Shown piece after piece: positions 49,091-62,700 of a stretch of DNA of 64,000 nt; the stretch's first letter is position 1; each line of letters begins with the position of its first letter. Made by a program: the position numbers and the translations under genes. Origin of the DNA: Rachycentron canadum (taxonomy: Eukaryota > Chordata > Actinopteri > Carangiformes > Rachycentridae); assembly GCA_038496675.1 (NCBI GenBank), contig CM076651.1, positions 11,174,100 through 11,238,099 of the forward strand. Direction: 5' to 3'. Under the pieces are notes generated by a model. That model was not told the DNA's origin, made no database searches, and saw nothing but the letters and a program-made list of their open reading frames with translations.

Positions 49091-51292
49091 ATTGCTCATT
49101 GCATTACTCATTGCTAAACATCCACTGGAAGGCTTTGTCACTTGAATGTAAACACGTTGTTTTGGGTATTTTAGAATATCTTTACAAGAGAAAAAATGCA
49201 TCAGTCATTTAAGCAGGCAGCCTCCACCACAAAGTGGCATTGGGGATATTGTGATGCATGTGATTAACATGCACAGCGTGTTAATGCCAGCACTACTGGT
49301 GAAGAAGGACACTAATCCTCCCATCCAAAGCCTGTGTTGCTTTTTTTCTATGTTCACAATGAAAATATTCACAGATGCAGATGATGTCTGATTTCGCTAT
49401 GTCAACACAGCTGCATATATGTACATTTGATGAATACCAATTTCCCTGTGTACACAGTCACAGTTGAACTCCTGATAAAAAAAAGAGACCAGTTAGAAAG
49501 GATGCTTTGGATTTCTATCAGTGAAGTAATAATCAGTGATGTTTCAGTAGCAGCTTCTTCATGTTCTTTTTACACCTGGTTTAATGTTTTTGTCTGACTT
49601 ATTTATCGTGTCTGTTTATGATTCTGTTTTTTACAAACAGTTTTATATTAGTTGCATTCAAAATGTGAAAATGTATCTGTTGAGACCTAAGTCAGGCATT
49701 CATTGCCAGTGGGCAGACTCCCTGAAAGCAAACAGTTCAATTCATTTAGAGCAGCTGTCCTTGTCTTAACTTTCACAGTCTTTATGATGTGTTAAATTGC
49801 ACATTGCAAGGATAAATAATTTAATCTTTGAACATCCAATCTCCCATTTGTGAATGTGCCACCCACAGGATAACATAACACAGGATATTAAACTAATTAG
49901 ATTCTCTATCTGGCAGAGAACTGAATTAGATTAGATAGAATTCAAATATGAAACAATATCATGACACAACACAATGGTTATTTTCAGATATACAATGTCA
50001 ATGCCCTAGTAAATATCTGCCATTGTTTAAGCTACACAATTTTATGCATTTTCTTTTTCTTAGGTGTGAGCCAAACATGACAAAATCCAAGCTAACACAC
50101 TGGCCTTTAAGGGGCCGATAGTGTGTCATACAGAAAATTTACACCTGAACCAATAATATGCAATTTCTTGTTCTTCATTCAGTCCTGTGAGTATCATCCA
50201 AGACCAGGGGATCTTCTCATCACACTTGTCAGAATGATTAGCTCCTCTCAAACCATGCTGCCACTAATATAAAACCAGACTAAAAAGCTTGTTGCACCCA
50301 AAGACTTTTCTTTTCATCAAATTTAGATTTAAGCCTATTTGGGTTCTTAATTAAATTTTTACATACTGGGAGATGAACAGTATATGTGCAAAATAGTAGT
50401 AATAGTACAAAATAGAATTTTAATCCATTTGCTGAGTTTTGGATTAAAAAATGTTAATACACCATTATACAATGTCAAAATACACTGATTTCACCATAAT
50501 GTGTGCTTAATCTTAGCCTCAGGTGTTTTAAGGATTTTTTTCTCTTGTGCTTGAGACACAGTGATATACAGTATACATTTAAGTGAAATGGTGTGATGTG
50601 TTTGATGTTTTCCCACCAGGCAAGGATTGCATCATCCTTTTGGTCTGTCCACACTTTCACTTGCTTTGCGAAAGATAAAACCAGAATCAGTGATAAATAA
50701 TTACTGTGATGGATGAACTACCAGGAGCAAACACAATTCATTTAAAACTCAGGAATGCTTTTGAAAATGGTCTATTGTGCAGCATATGATACAGTATATG
50801 GGCTAAAAAATGCAAAACCGCCAGAATGATCCTTCAAATTTCTGAAATGCAATTGTGTAGTACAGATAAGCCGACCAAACTAGAGTTACAGCTGTGATAA
50901 CAACCCAGATTGTTGCATTGGTTCTTATCTCTTGTACATATACTGTTTGGTTTTTTTTCTGTTCCACCTTTTGCAACCGCAACACAATTATTTTAGCTAG
51001 AGAGAAGAGTTGCTGAACAGCCAACAATCCACTGCACTCAGTCTTTCACCTGTCTTAACATATGCAGAAAGTTTTGTGGAGCATCAGATTGGGGCTTGGA
51101 GAAGACACTGGTGGGAATTTCACAAACTGACCACATCCGTTCACCTGATGAATCATGGTTCTCCTACCTACAAAACAGAAGAACTGCTACTCATCAAAAG
51201 GACAAACTTCGAGTTTTCACGCATCACTCCTTACAGTTGTCTGACCAGATAACCAGCACATCAACAGCTAGACTTTTTTTTTCATTATTTTA

Positions 51293-51420
51293 GGTAATTT
51301 TAACAGAACAAACTTCAGCAGTGAACTTCCACAATACACACAACATATTAAATGTCCATCCATAGTTGGAAGCACACTGGACCACTGCTATACCAAATTA
51401 AAAGGTATCTTTCTAGAAGA
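51293..51420 (+). pseudogene. LINE endonuclease fragment
   Basis: One frame reads GNFNRTNFSSELPQYTQHIK, then CP and STLDHCYTKLKG. This matches the GDFN ... LPxYxQHIxCPT ... TLDHCY block of the APE-type endonuclease in teleost non-LTR elements; the GDFN Asp is changed to Asn. The later SDH motif is absent. The homology stops just before the 18S-like piece at 51438. Confidence 0.7.
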
Positions 51421-51437
51421 AGTAAGTAACAATTTCA

Positions 51438-51477
51438 TAACAAGGTTTCCGAAGGTGAACCTGCGGAAAGATCATTA
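51438..51477 (+). rRNA. 40-nt fragment of the 18S rRNA 3' end (not a functional gene)
   Basis: TAACAAGGTTTCCGAAGGTG followed by AACCTGCGGAAAGATCATTA corresponds to the last 40 nt of eukaryotic 18S rRNA, with two differences (GTAGG to GAAGG, and GAAGG to GAAAG). The match ends exactly at the 18S/ITS1 boundary ATCATTA. No more rRNA lies on either side. It is a dispersed fragment, by insertion or as part of a retroelement. Confidence 0.8.
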
Positions 51478-53330
51478 CTGTTACAGAAGAGGAGAAAAGA
51501 TTGTGCACAACCAGAACAGAAACACACTATACCTAGGAAATTAGAGACAAAACAGAAGCTACACTGATAATTGTTTTTCCATAGGTTTGATAAAACCACA
51601 TTCGCACCCCTGACCTGCTGTGTTACACATCACACATTCAACTTCCTGCAATCATCTCATCCCTTCCCACCAATTCTCCACATGTACTAATCTGTAAAGA
51701 GAAAGTGTGTTAGCTCTTATGGAGTCAGGGGATCAGGAAAGCACCAGTCCCAGATGATTAGCAACCCTCCTGTCTGTGGATGGGTACAGTAACTATGTTA
51801 CTAAATTTTGAAAGACTGGAGTATTGATAACCCTGACATTGTCTGCTTTTGGTACTGGAGGAATTATCGTACCAACCCAGTTTCTGATTAAGACATTTGT
51901 TTATATGATGCATTTCGCTATGTGATGCATTCGCTTCCCAATGCAAAAGAGAGCTCTCTCTGTCGAGGCCTGAGTGCCAGGCGAGTTCTCTCAAAAAACA
52001 TGACATGATGTACAAATCTTTTGCATGTAAGAGCGGAAAAGCTCAATCTGTCAAAACATCTAGTTAATGTTTATCACATACACAGAGAAACGCACATGTC
52101 AACCAGCTAGCTTGTAGTTCATCTTTCTGTGCCCCAAGTATGTGAGCAACCCACACACAGAGTTAACTAAACTATACAGACATGAGTTCTCTCATAGCAC
52201 TCGTTTCAATGTCTTACGATGGGATACAGCGCCTCACATATTTACAGAAGTGCTTGTATCATCATGCAAGCTGGCAGTCGTGACGTCCATGTCAGGCCCC
52301 ATTCTTTTATATAAGTTAGACACTGAATGGAGCAGACGCCTCCGTTGCCAGCAGCTAATGATACCAGTCTGACTGCCTTCAAGATCTGTAGTTTTTCTGT
52401 GAACTTCGGCCTGTCCACTAAAGTTTTGCGGATGCTCCAAGCTAGTTTTGGCTACCCCAAGCAAGCTAACTATAACTGGTCTTGCAGCCACCTTGCGGCT
52501 CACCTGCTGCAAGAGCTAGCTAACAAAAAAAAAAGATTATCTCTCCAGATAATTTCTGTCTAGACTCGGTTGCCAAGCTCCCCTTCACTCTGGAGCAAGG
52601 TGATCGCATGTGTTGTGCACCTGTGGGAAAATTTCAAACAAAGGACATTTACCACATCTGCTAATTGTGCCTCAGACTGGAACATGTCCAGTCCATCATC
52701 AACAACCCTGGCTTGTGTACTTACTGCAGCTAGTTCAGAGTAAAGAGCCCCGGCCAAAGACTGTCTCAGCAGGCCAGGCTCTTGTTGAATCCACAGATGA
52801 GGAGGATGAAGATGACTTGTCCTTCCTCTTCCCTGATACAGACTGTCACCGTGACGATGAGGCTGCATGACGTGTAAATGTACAGCTGACAGGTTGAATA
52901 TACTGTGGTTCATTGTCACAGCAGTGAATCCTTGGTCCCTCTATGAAGGGAAGAAGTTAGCCCAAGCCAAGTGGGGAGCACTTGATACCTATGTACAAAG
53001 ATTTGCCTTTACTTACTAACAACACATACTATCCTGCTCACTTCGGTTGACCTTTTTTCTTGTTGTGTCCCAGTCAATTGATGAATAGTGAAACTGACTC
53101 CCCTCCATAGACTGCAAATAAAAATTGATTTATCCTCAGTCATGTCACCTATAGATTTCCAAAGAGTGGTTTTGAAGCTCAGAGTGGTCTGCTCAGCCGT
53201 TGCCATCCTTGCAATGTTTCACTGTTGGACTCTCAGCTAACCCAAAAAAAGCCTCTAGTGCTGACCGGTCCTCTATCTAAGACTTGTGCATCACACAGTG
53301 GGTAGAAAACATCAAAGCATTATCAAAACA
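51478..53330. other. unrecognised stretch between two LINE pieces
   Basis: Several open frames of 75-120 codons lie on both strands (52142-52563 on +, 52560-52919 on -), unusually dense for this window. None shows a domain I know. It may be decayed transposon sequence. Confidence 0.45.
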
Positions 53331-53450
53331 GACCCCCCACACCCTGGACACAACCTGCCTGGTAGGTGCTATAGAAAGCTGTACATCCAAACAGTCAGAC
53401 AGGACAAGAGCAGTTTCGTCCTACACCAGATCATTCTAATGAACAGTTAA
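53331..53450 (+). pseudogene. LINE C-terminal remnant
   Basis: One frame reads DPPHPGHNLPGRCYRKLYIQ and ends SSFVLHQIILMNS then a stop. It resembles the conserved C-terminal block of teleost non-LTR reverse transcriptases (DPSHPxHxLF..LPSGRRYRS..T.R..NSFFP.A...N). It lies in the same orientation as the endonuclease piece 2 kb upstream and may be the other end of one decayed element. Confidence 0.6.
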
Positions 53451-55730
53451 TCAGTCCTGTAATACCTGAAAAACATCTGTGTGTAATAATATTGATACTA
53501 AAACATCCACTAAATATGGACAAAATATGACGCGTCACTGTGTCTCATTGTATGTTGTTCCTTATTGTTTATCAGAATTTGTTGTGAATTTCCTGTTTTT
53601 AACCCAATTTCCTCAGTGCTGCACAACCAGTGACCACTCATTCAACATGACACTAATGCCATGTGATTTCTAAGATGCAAGGAAAAAAGAAAAAACTAAC
53701 TGTGCTAGGTCTGACCACATGACCAGGACATTATGTAAGAAAAAGACCCCTTTGTTCTATTTTGAATGCTGCTTTCTATCAAATTTAGTATATTTGAGCC
53801 ATGAAAATACTGGCTTTTTCATTTCATGATTTCTGAGCATAAACAAGCTTGTCCTTTAGATTGGAGAAGAGCAGGAGATGAAATTCGGAAGTTGTTATCT
53901 GAGTCAGAGGAGAGATTGTTTGTGTCTTTAACACAAACGCTAATAGGGACATTTTTCTTAATGGTTATTTCCAATAACTATGCTTGATTTATCTTGAAAA
54001 TTCTTGGTGGATATGTTTGCTGCAAAAATTAATTATTTCAAATACAGACAAAAACTCTATCACATGAAGGATTACTGTACTTAAAACAATGTTTGTTTCA
54101 AGTTACAACTTGAGTATGCCTTTTAAATTAATCTAAAGTAAATGTGTATTGATCTGATGAGTAAAGACAAATAATCAGGGATTTGATGATGAACTTCTGG
54201 GATCATGTAAACTGCTGTTGGCGTTACAACAAATAAGACAAAGAGTCTGTGAGATTTCAGTTACCAGGAACTTCAGTCAAAATGGCAAATGTCAACCTTG
54301 TTGTGACTGAAGAGATTTAGAATCAAGGGATGAACAAAATGATTAGTATTCATCGTCTGGGGACTATGAATGTTTTGGCCAGATGGCTCAACTGACGCTG
54401 TCATACCTACACCCCAGTGGCTGACATGGCTAAAAAATTGTTTAAATAAGCTGTTTGTAGGTTTTGCTATTTATAGCTGCATAGCTAGCATTAGCATTAA
54501 GAGCTGTTTAGTTACCAGTTAGTTTGTTTTCACTATTGTCTTGTAGACACACCAATGGCTGAAGCGCTCATCAAGCAGGAATCACAACCACACACTCAAG
54601 AAACCATGTTTGGGAGCGGAGAAAACGTACAATTAGCCCCTTTAACACTGTATACTAACTGTTTTTGTTTTGTCTGCATTCAAACTTTTCAGTAGGTTTT
54701 TCCAGCCTATAAGCAAAAATTAGTTCATATTATTGTGAGAATTTACATATCAACGTCAACTCTTGCTGAGGGCGTTTTGTGCCTGGTTAATGCTTAATGT
54801 TATAGGAAAACTGTGCAGCTACTGTTTCACTTTCTTTTTCAAATTTAGAGGTTATCTCAAAAAGCTTATTACAAGCAGATATTCAGGGGTGTGGATTTAA
54901 TGTCCTGAAGCTCAGTTAATAGTTAATCACATTTTTTGGTGCTGCTAGGATTCATGCCATTACACTATGAGGTTCATATTTATGTTATCTTAATTGAATT
55001 TTAATTGAATGTTGTTTTTGAATGTATTATTACAGGTGACATGTGACATGTTATCACAGCTAATCTATGAATACAGATGTGCTCATTCGTCATTGAGCAT
55101 CATCATGCCAGAGTAATATAAGACCTGTTAATGAGACAGCAGTGTATGGGTATTTTTCTTTTCATGCAACACAATATCTGGCAAGGATGCACATTTCTGT
55201 AAAAGTCTGCAGAAAAAGGTCAGAAGGCAGAAAACATCTTTTTATTTGTTGTTAACTTTTCTGAGTTTATTTGTGATGCATGTACCCAAAAAGAAGAAAA
55301 AGTCAACTTGTTATAAAGCATCTAATAAGGCTTCAAACACAAATCTGTCATTTCAACCACTCTTTCTGGCATCATATTTCATGTCATTAAAACTTACACA
55401 ATGCATCCTCCTAAACTGTTGTAACAGAAGCTACATGTGTAAGCCAAAGCAGCACAGGCTTACTTTTGTTAAAACCAGGTGCACATATGAACAGTAAAAC
55501 AAACCAATTCCATTAATAGTTATTTGCTTGTTTTCCTTGAGGCAAAAGAGAGAAAGCCTGCAGCTCTAAATGAATAATCACTTTTGTACATTTTGCTGAC
55601 CTTATGCACTCATCTGACACTCCTCATGGTGGATTTAATAATCTGAAAAGTGCAAATTTAACTGGATTAAACATTTAAACCTGAGGAACATCTCAAAATA
55701 GGAACCCTTGAACACTAGTAGACAGCGTGT

Positions 55731-55732
<2 letters not shown>

Positions 55733-55822
<90 letters not shown>
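55733..55822. repeat. (GT)45 microsatellite
   Basis: About 90 bp of uninterrupted GT, followed by imperfect GT/GC units to 55834. It is the longest dinucleotide run in the window. Confidence 0.97.
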
Positions 55823-55825
<3 letters not shown>

Positions 55826-57675
55826 TGTGCGTGTAAGGGGGTGAATGTGTAGTTTATGACAATGCTATAAGTGTCTGTCAGTTATGTAATCATTAGCTGA
55901 GATTCATATTCTGCTGTCTCTCTCTTGCATTAAAACAGGTGTCCTTGCCTGCAACATGCACTATTTTCTTATTCTATATTTTTATATTATTCATGAATAG
56001 TTTACATATAGTTTTCCTTTCGTTTCATTCTTCTACACAGAACTTATATCATACAGTAAATTGAAATCTGCTCACTACTTGTATTTTTTGAAAAATCAAA
56101 CCAAACCATATGCTTCTTTCAATCTTCTCTTAATTCTACCACTTACCATTTTAAATTGTTGCTCTCCACTTTCCAGCAATCCTGTCTTAAATTCTTCTAT
56201 CTCCCAGCTGCTGTATACTATCTCAAAGCTGCTTCTCTGTCAGTGTCTTATTGACACTGATGTGATTACTTAATCTAGTTATAAATCCTTGTACTCTGTT
56301 TCTGCCTAATGTCTCCAATGTATTAATTTTGGCTCTGCTTTAAATACATTCTTTTTGGTTGTCTGCTTAATATATCTACTGCATAGAAATTTTTGGTAAT
56401 GAATTAAGTTATAACCCTCAGTATACACAATAATTCTTCCCAAAACTCACAGGTCATATTAAGTTGATTATATAACTGATACGTCTTATTTCCCTATTCA
56501 CAGATATTTCTGTCTACAGTGTCCTTGTTACTACTTAGAAAACATATTATTTTGCATTATTTGTCAAGGTTTTGTCAATTCTTTGAACCTCCCAGATACA
56601 ACCGGTCTGTGCTAGTTAGCACGTTGCCCTCTAGGTGAATTTAAGACTTCAAAAAGTCCTCTTACTGAGAACAATGTGTCAAAACATCTGACCAGTAAAC
56701 ATCAGCATTAAAAAATGTCAACAGTCAAGACTAGAATGCAGTAAATTGCCAAACGGATATCGGAAAATACCAACCAATCTAAAGGACAAAAGCAGTTATA
56801 GGTAAAAACAAGGCAGTAAATAAAACATAACGATAAAAAGAAAAGCTATTTCATTTGAGCAAGCAAGCTAACATGCAAAAAGCAAAGCAGCTGTGGCAAT
56901 CTCTTGGGAAATTCTATGGGAAAATAAGAACTCATTACATTTATCATAGTTTGATAATCCCCAAGCCTGGTGATCTACGTCTGATGCATAATATTCAAGT
57001 TACATAGTAATTAATCCAACATAAAATTCAACAACATTTCCATTGCCTGCTTCTGTACCATCTCATTTTCTTGGTGTGTTTCAGTGTGTTCTGACCTTCC
57101 CTGATGTGTCCCACAGCATTATCCAGTATCTTGCCTCCTTTGGTAGTTGTGAAGCACAGCCTTCTTATATTTCCAGGAGAAAGTATGTGGATTTATTCCA
57201 TTTTGTACATATAAGAAGGAGAAACTAATAAGTACAATAAAAAAGAATAATTATAATGAATAAAAATGTTTATTTTATTTTATTTTTTTTTTTGCAACCA
57301 TTTGAAGATTTTTAATTCTGTCATTTACTGGTCACTAGAGAAAGAAAGATTTCTTGGACTTGTACATAACTGAAGTCTGAAAGGGTGACAGCTCAAAGAA
57401 TAAACTGCACACACCTTTTTTGTAATTAGTAATCATTGACTTCATAACTTACTGCGTCATAACTTAATATTTATCTGCAAATAATGCACTATATATATTA
57501 TGATATTCAACTTAATATTTACAAAACCCATTCACACTTATTTTCATTTTTTATTTTGTACTTTACATATTTTATTTTTAAATTCTATCTATATCATAAC
57601 ACTAAGGTCTGTACATATTTCATATCATATTACATATTTGTTATATTTCTATTTTGTTGGAGCACCTGTAACCAA

Positions 57676-57712
57676 TCCAAATTTCCCCTGGGATTAATAA
57701 AGTATTGATTCT
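57676..57712 (+). repeat. possible LINE/SINE 3' tail
   Basis: AATCCAAATTTCCCCTGGGA followed by TTAATAAAGTATTGATTCTT resembles the recurring teleost retroelement tail (AATTTCCC..GGGATTAATAAAGTAT). It stands alone and is short. Confidence 0.35.
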
Positions 57713-59272
57713 TTATTTGTTTATTATTATTTTTTATTTATTTATTTTATGTATTCTTTCTTTATTATCACATAGGCTTCACATAGGAGGGATGAGTATG
57801 CATCCTGAGTAACTTTCACTTGAAAATGTTTTGTATCACAAGTCAATAGAAAAACTCAACTACCTATACTGTATTGTATTGATATACTGGATCGATCCCT
57901 CTATGTAGTGGAGTTTGTGCCTGTGTCCTTGATTTTAAAGGCTGGCAGAATTTATCCACTTATGTTTCTAGGTATTTATATCAGATTATCAGATGACGAT
58001 CAGACGGTCAGTCACTCAGCTGTTGTGTCTTGTGTTTCTACTGTTTATACATTTTAGCTAAATTGACATAATTGGTGCTGTTTTCTTGCCAGAGCAGAGC
58101 ACAAAGTAAAGCTTTATGATGGTGACTTGTTTGGAAGGCACAGCCTGTCTTTTTTTTGTTTTGTTTTGTTTTGGATTTTGATCATGCCTCACTGACCATA
58201 AAAGCTATTACTGTCATGACATTGCAGGTTGGATATCATCTTCACATCCGATTATTTGATGCATAAGATGTCTTCCACAGATTCATGGTAGCTTATAGAA
58301 ACAGGGATTTGGGCTTGCAGATAGACAAAACAAAACTTCCAAGGCAAATAAATGTCCACAGCTCTCTGGCCACAGGAAGGCAATGGATTGAGAGTCTCTC
58401 CATTGGTGTGCATGTAAATCCCCACTTGGTCTGGGATAGAGGTGCTCAGATGGGGTCATCTCAGGGTAAGGTCTGACAGTGATTATGATCTCTATGGAAT
58501 AATGGCACCGGTAAAATGCCCATCCCCTGGTGACTTCCTGAGTGGCAGACAAAGTGTGTTCACAAGCAACAAATGTATTATGTGACGTGCTAGCTGTGAT
58601 GCCTCCTGCTGCCACAGTTGCACTGTAGGCATCCCATCAGCAGTGTCAGCTGATCCAAGCACTCCTTTAATTCTTCCCGGGTGAGTCTTTCCTCTACCAA
58701 ATGTTTTTGCAACAATTACTTTGTGTACACATTCCTGATCAATCAAAATCCTGGCTCTTAATCCTCTACCTGTACAATGAGTGAATTAAAAACCCTCCAA
58801 ATTTAAAGGGGACTTATATTTTTGACATAACACAGTATCTCTGGTAATGAGATCAGTGCGTGAACTTTAAGTGAGGCTACAGAACCTGTGGCCAGAGATG
58901 TTCCAGTGTCTCAGCAGCTTGTCAGACATAAATATGACTGGGGCAGATTGGAGTCCTTGTGTCACTTTGGACTCACAGTCCAAACAGTTACATAGAAACC
59001 TTCAAAAATTAAAAGTTGTGTCTCATCTCTATCTTTGACCTGTTTTCAGCCACAGTCTTTTTTCAAGAATTATGCTTGTAATTATCGGATCTGACAGGTT
59101 ATGAGGCTAGTGTGGGTCAAGCTTGCCCCAGAAAGTCTAGACAAGAATTTTTAAACTCTCTGGTTCAGACGCTGTGAATCCCCCCTCAGATAAAATTGCC
59201 TCATTGCCTCATTGAGCTAATTGTATATATATCTAAATGTCTATAGTTTTTTGACATGGGGAAATCGTCATT

Positions 59273-59417
59273 ATCAGGACACTAAGAGACTACATCAAGA
59301 ACTCAGTGGGGCTGTGGAAAACGACTCCTGAGGGTGACTTCAAGTCAATTGCACAAGTCAACATCAAGTGCAGCATATGGCAAGGAGATGTTCTGTCCCC
59401 GCTGATTCTCAACCTGT
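59273..59417 (+). pseudogene. LINE reverse transcriptase scrap
   Basis: One frame reads IRTLRDYIKNSVGLWKTTPE followed by VNIKCSIWQGDVLSPLILNLF. IxQGDxLSPLLF is the RT motif B' region of non-LTR elements, and LWKTT upstream fits the same family. It lacks the active-site block. It is not of the L2 type found at 11 kb. Confidence 0.7.
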
Positions 59418-60855
59418 TTTCTACAGTAATTTTTCAGCTTTTTAATTCAAATTATTACCCGTATATAAGTTCCTTGTTTCGAGAACACTTTGCCTCTCCC
59501 TGACAGTCAAACTCTGGACAAAATCTAAACTAGTGGTTGATACCAAAAGTGCACACACAGAAATTCACAACAAGCAAGGGATAAATTGTAAAGTGCTTTG
59601 AAAAGAGGCACTGTCTAAATGCAGTCTATTTTACAAAAGCCACAAAAATGTTATGCCAAACTTTCACTTTCAAGGTTTTGCCCCTGTAAACACAGGTGTC
59701 AATCCAGCAAAAAAAACAGACCTTGGTTGAATTCCAATGAGTATGGCCTCATTGTAGATTCTCAGAAACACACCTTTTGTGGGTTGGACACTGAAATCAC
59801 ACTGGTTACTTACTGTGTAGACAGCGATTTGCATTGTGTTGTCAATGGTGCGGCAACAACAACTGGAGAATACATTAACATACTGCACAATCCATACTTG
59901 TTTCAGATTGATGCAGTTAGCACATTTAGGTTTCCTGTCAGAGGTGTGTATTGAAACACTGGGATATAATTTGGGATAATGCTGTTTGAGTTAAGAAGTT
60001 TATGAAACAAGCAAGTGAGGGTACAATCCTCTTTCAAGTTTTCAAGAGTCTCCAAAGCCACCAGCTTCAGCAATTCAGCATTGAAGTGACACATAGTTAG
60101 AAATATGTTGTAAATGTTTGGAAGATCTTAACGGGGGTGTACTATTCAGTGAAATTACAATTTAAATTAATAAACTATTTTAGTCTTTATGTATAATCAT
60201 TTTATGTAATCTTTTCTATTCAGTATATGCAAATAAGAACTCAAACTCAAACATCTCTACCAAGTAGTCTGGAAGAATGCAGTGCATATACTGCATATGC
60301 CTCTGGCTGTATGTTTTGTGATGTCCTCACCTCTATTCATCACCATATCCCTCATTCATTCTCATGCCTATGTGCTGAGGTACTGTGCAATAAACACTCC
60401 CAGTGCCAAATTAGGTAAAGTGGTATGATGCAAAAGCACTGTTGTTCAAGATAAGAAAGACACACAGATGTTTCTCCAAAGCACAATGCTGAGAAAATCT
60501 CATTATGATGTGAAAGTGAAAGTGTTATAGGGTTAGGGCCGTTCCTGGTCCTAATCTCACTTCTCACTCATCTACCCTGATCTTATCTTGACATTTCTTT
60601 TCTTTTCACTGGATAAGTCCATCCAGACATTCATCTGAGCTTTTCACCCACACAGGTGACAAGAATTACCTGTGAAGGAGAAAGAAGGGCATGGATAAGA
60701 GAAACTTGTGGAGCAAGAGGAAGTCCATAGTGGGTCCAATGGGGCCCCTTTTTCTATATTGCGCACATCCACAAGAATGCAGGAATTCATGTGCCTGCAC
60801 ATTGGCAACATGATATGTATAATTTCCAACCTGTTATTATTATTATTATTATTAT

Positions 60856-60899
<44 letters not shown>

Positions 60900-62387
60900 T
60901 TAGTATTAGTATTAGTATTAGTATTAGTATTAGTATTGTAAAGACAACAATGCCATGACCTGCTCCTGACAAGAAACTATGTTCAGCAGCAGAGAAAACT
61001 CACTAATAGCCCATTAAAGTTTTGGTTAGGTTTAGAAATAAACAGAACTTGTGTTCAAATTACTGCTTCATTAAGGTCAGGACAACTTTGTCATCATGGT
61101 TACAATAATAACCACTTGGTTTTGTTTCAGGAAAAAGCTTTAAAAACCAGCAATAACTGTCAGTTGGAAATGAACAGCTGTTTTGCTTTCCTACAGACCT
61201 ACTGGTCTACAGGCTATATGCATATACATTTCTATACATTGTTTTGAGTAAAGCTTTTGCTGCTTCCTAATCAGCTGTAAGTTAGACCGGCACCTCAATA
61301 AACTAGATACACTTGCAATGCTCTTGCTGTGCATAAACAGCAGTCACACGAGACTGCTCCCATACTGAAGGACCAGTAATGATGCTGAGGTGAATCTCTC
61401 TAACTTTCCAGTGAATAAATACAGGTCTGTTCCAGCAAGCACCTAAGCACCATGGCTGCTCCCTGACAGCTGCAAGGCATCACTGCCACTGTAAATCAAT
61501 TAAAGCTGCTCCACTGAGACTGTTCCACTTAACTTCATCCTTTTAGTCCACTAAAGTCTGTGCAGAGAAAAGGGAGCACACATGAGCCACTATGACTGAT
61601 GAAATGATAAAATAATATTATTATTATTAACTATTAATAATTCCTAATTTTTAGCTGTACCTCGCCCAAGTGTAAATTTAATTTATCATTTTTGTTTGTC
61701 AGGCCACTGTTTGGCAGCTTTACAGAGGACCTGAATGGCCAGTCAACTGAAATGAGTGAGAATGGGCGACTGGCTGCTTACTTCAAACAGGCTTATGTAT
61801 TTATATAGAGTAATAACAACAATAAAAACTGTAATAATGATAATAAATTACTTATTGATCAAGACATTTCACATTGTCCCTGCAGCTATGGCTGTCAGAC
61901 ACAGGCCAGTATGGCTATATTACTACTCTTGACTGATTGTGTGCCATGTCACATTTATTTATGTTCTTATCCTGTAAGAATTTCAAAGGCAATAATATAC
62001 AGTGGATGTATGGTATTGCCTTTGCAGTTTAATGTTTGCACAAGATTACCAGCTCTCAGCAACAGAGCAAGCTGTTTGATAAAACACTAGAGTGTTAGTT
62101 TTATGAAACTGCCACAACCAACAATGGAGCATTGACACAATTAAAAATAAACAGAGCAGGATGTGAGTGCTGAAGACTGAAGACCATCTGCTATTTTGCA
62201 TTTTAGTTAATTTAATCAAGACAGCTGAGTCCAAACAAATTTTAAATTGTAGAGTTGTTTGGCTTAGTCCCATCTGCACTGATGCAAAGGCTTGAGACAG
62301 TTTTATAAGGTTTAATGAGATGTAAAATATTCTTCTGCTGTAGAATTTCATTTTATTTTGTTATTTCAAAGGGTGCAGAAGTCTATA
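59418..62387. other. non-coding stretch
   Basis: Holds the compound repeat at 60834. A stretch near 59582-59630 (TAAATTGTAAAGTGCTTTGA ...) resembles a common teleost repeat tail but is too degraded to call. Confidence 0.55.
60834..60936. repeat. compound (TTA)n-(GTA)n-(TTAGTA)n repeat
   Basis: TTA units (60834-60857) pass into GTA/TAG units (60857-60892) and then into TAGTAT hexamers (60893-60935). Runs of L/I/V in open frames here come from the repeat. Confidence 0.95.
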
Positions 62388-62700
62388 CAGATGGGTGGAC
62401 AAAAGTGAACAAAACAAAACATTATAGAGTGTCTTAGTAAGGTGTTGATCTGTTATAATAAACAAAGTATGTGTTTATTACATAAATTATAATAACAATT
62501 AGTTGATGGGTGATAAGTGATCTTAGTAAGGGCTTGTGTAACCACATTGTCTGCACACTGTACCTGAAGGATCATTACCATTCTTTCAACAGATATTCCC
62601 TCATTTGGTGCTTTGATTATTATCTAAAACATGGTTCCAAAATCTCCCAAGAGCATTTAGTTGGGTTGAGATCTGCTGACTGACTGACAGACTATGACAA
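62388..62700 (-). mobile_element. Tc1/mariner-like transposon fragment
   Basis: After a TA (62386-62387) the sequence CAGATGGGTGGACAAAAG resembles the end of a teleost Tc1-like family. From about 62570, CCATTCTTTCAACAGATATT and then CAAAATCTCCC and TTGGGTTGAGATCTG follow the same family's interior, where the transposase is encoded on the opposite strand. The other end is missing. Confidence 0.55.

Larger units (their letters stand above)
42553..51292. other. non-coding stretch downstream of the opsin
   Basis: AT-rich, with poly-T at 43298, a TA/CA-rich patch near 45875-45920 and the perfect hairpin at 49044. No recognised gene. Confidence 0.55.
53451..59272. other. non-coding stretch
   Basis: Holds the GT repeat at 55733 and a possible retroelement tail at 57676. 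Overlapping - strand open frames at 58283-58746 have no recognisable product. Confidence 0.55.
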
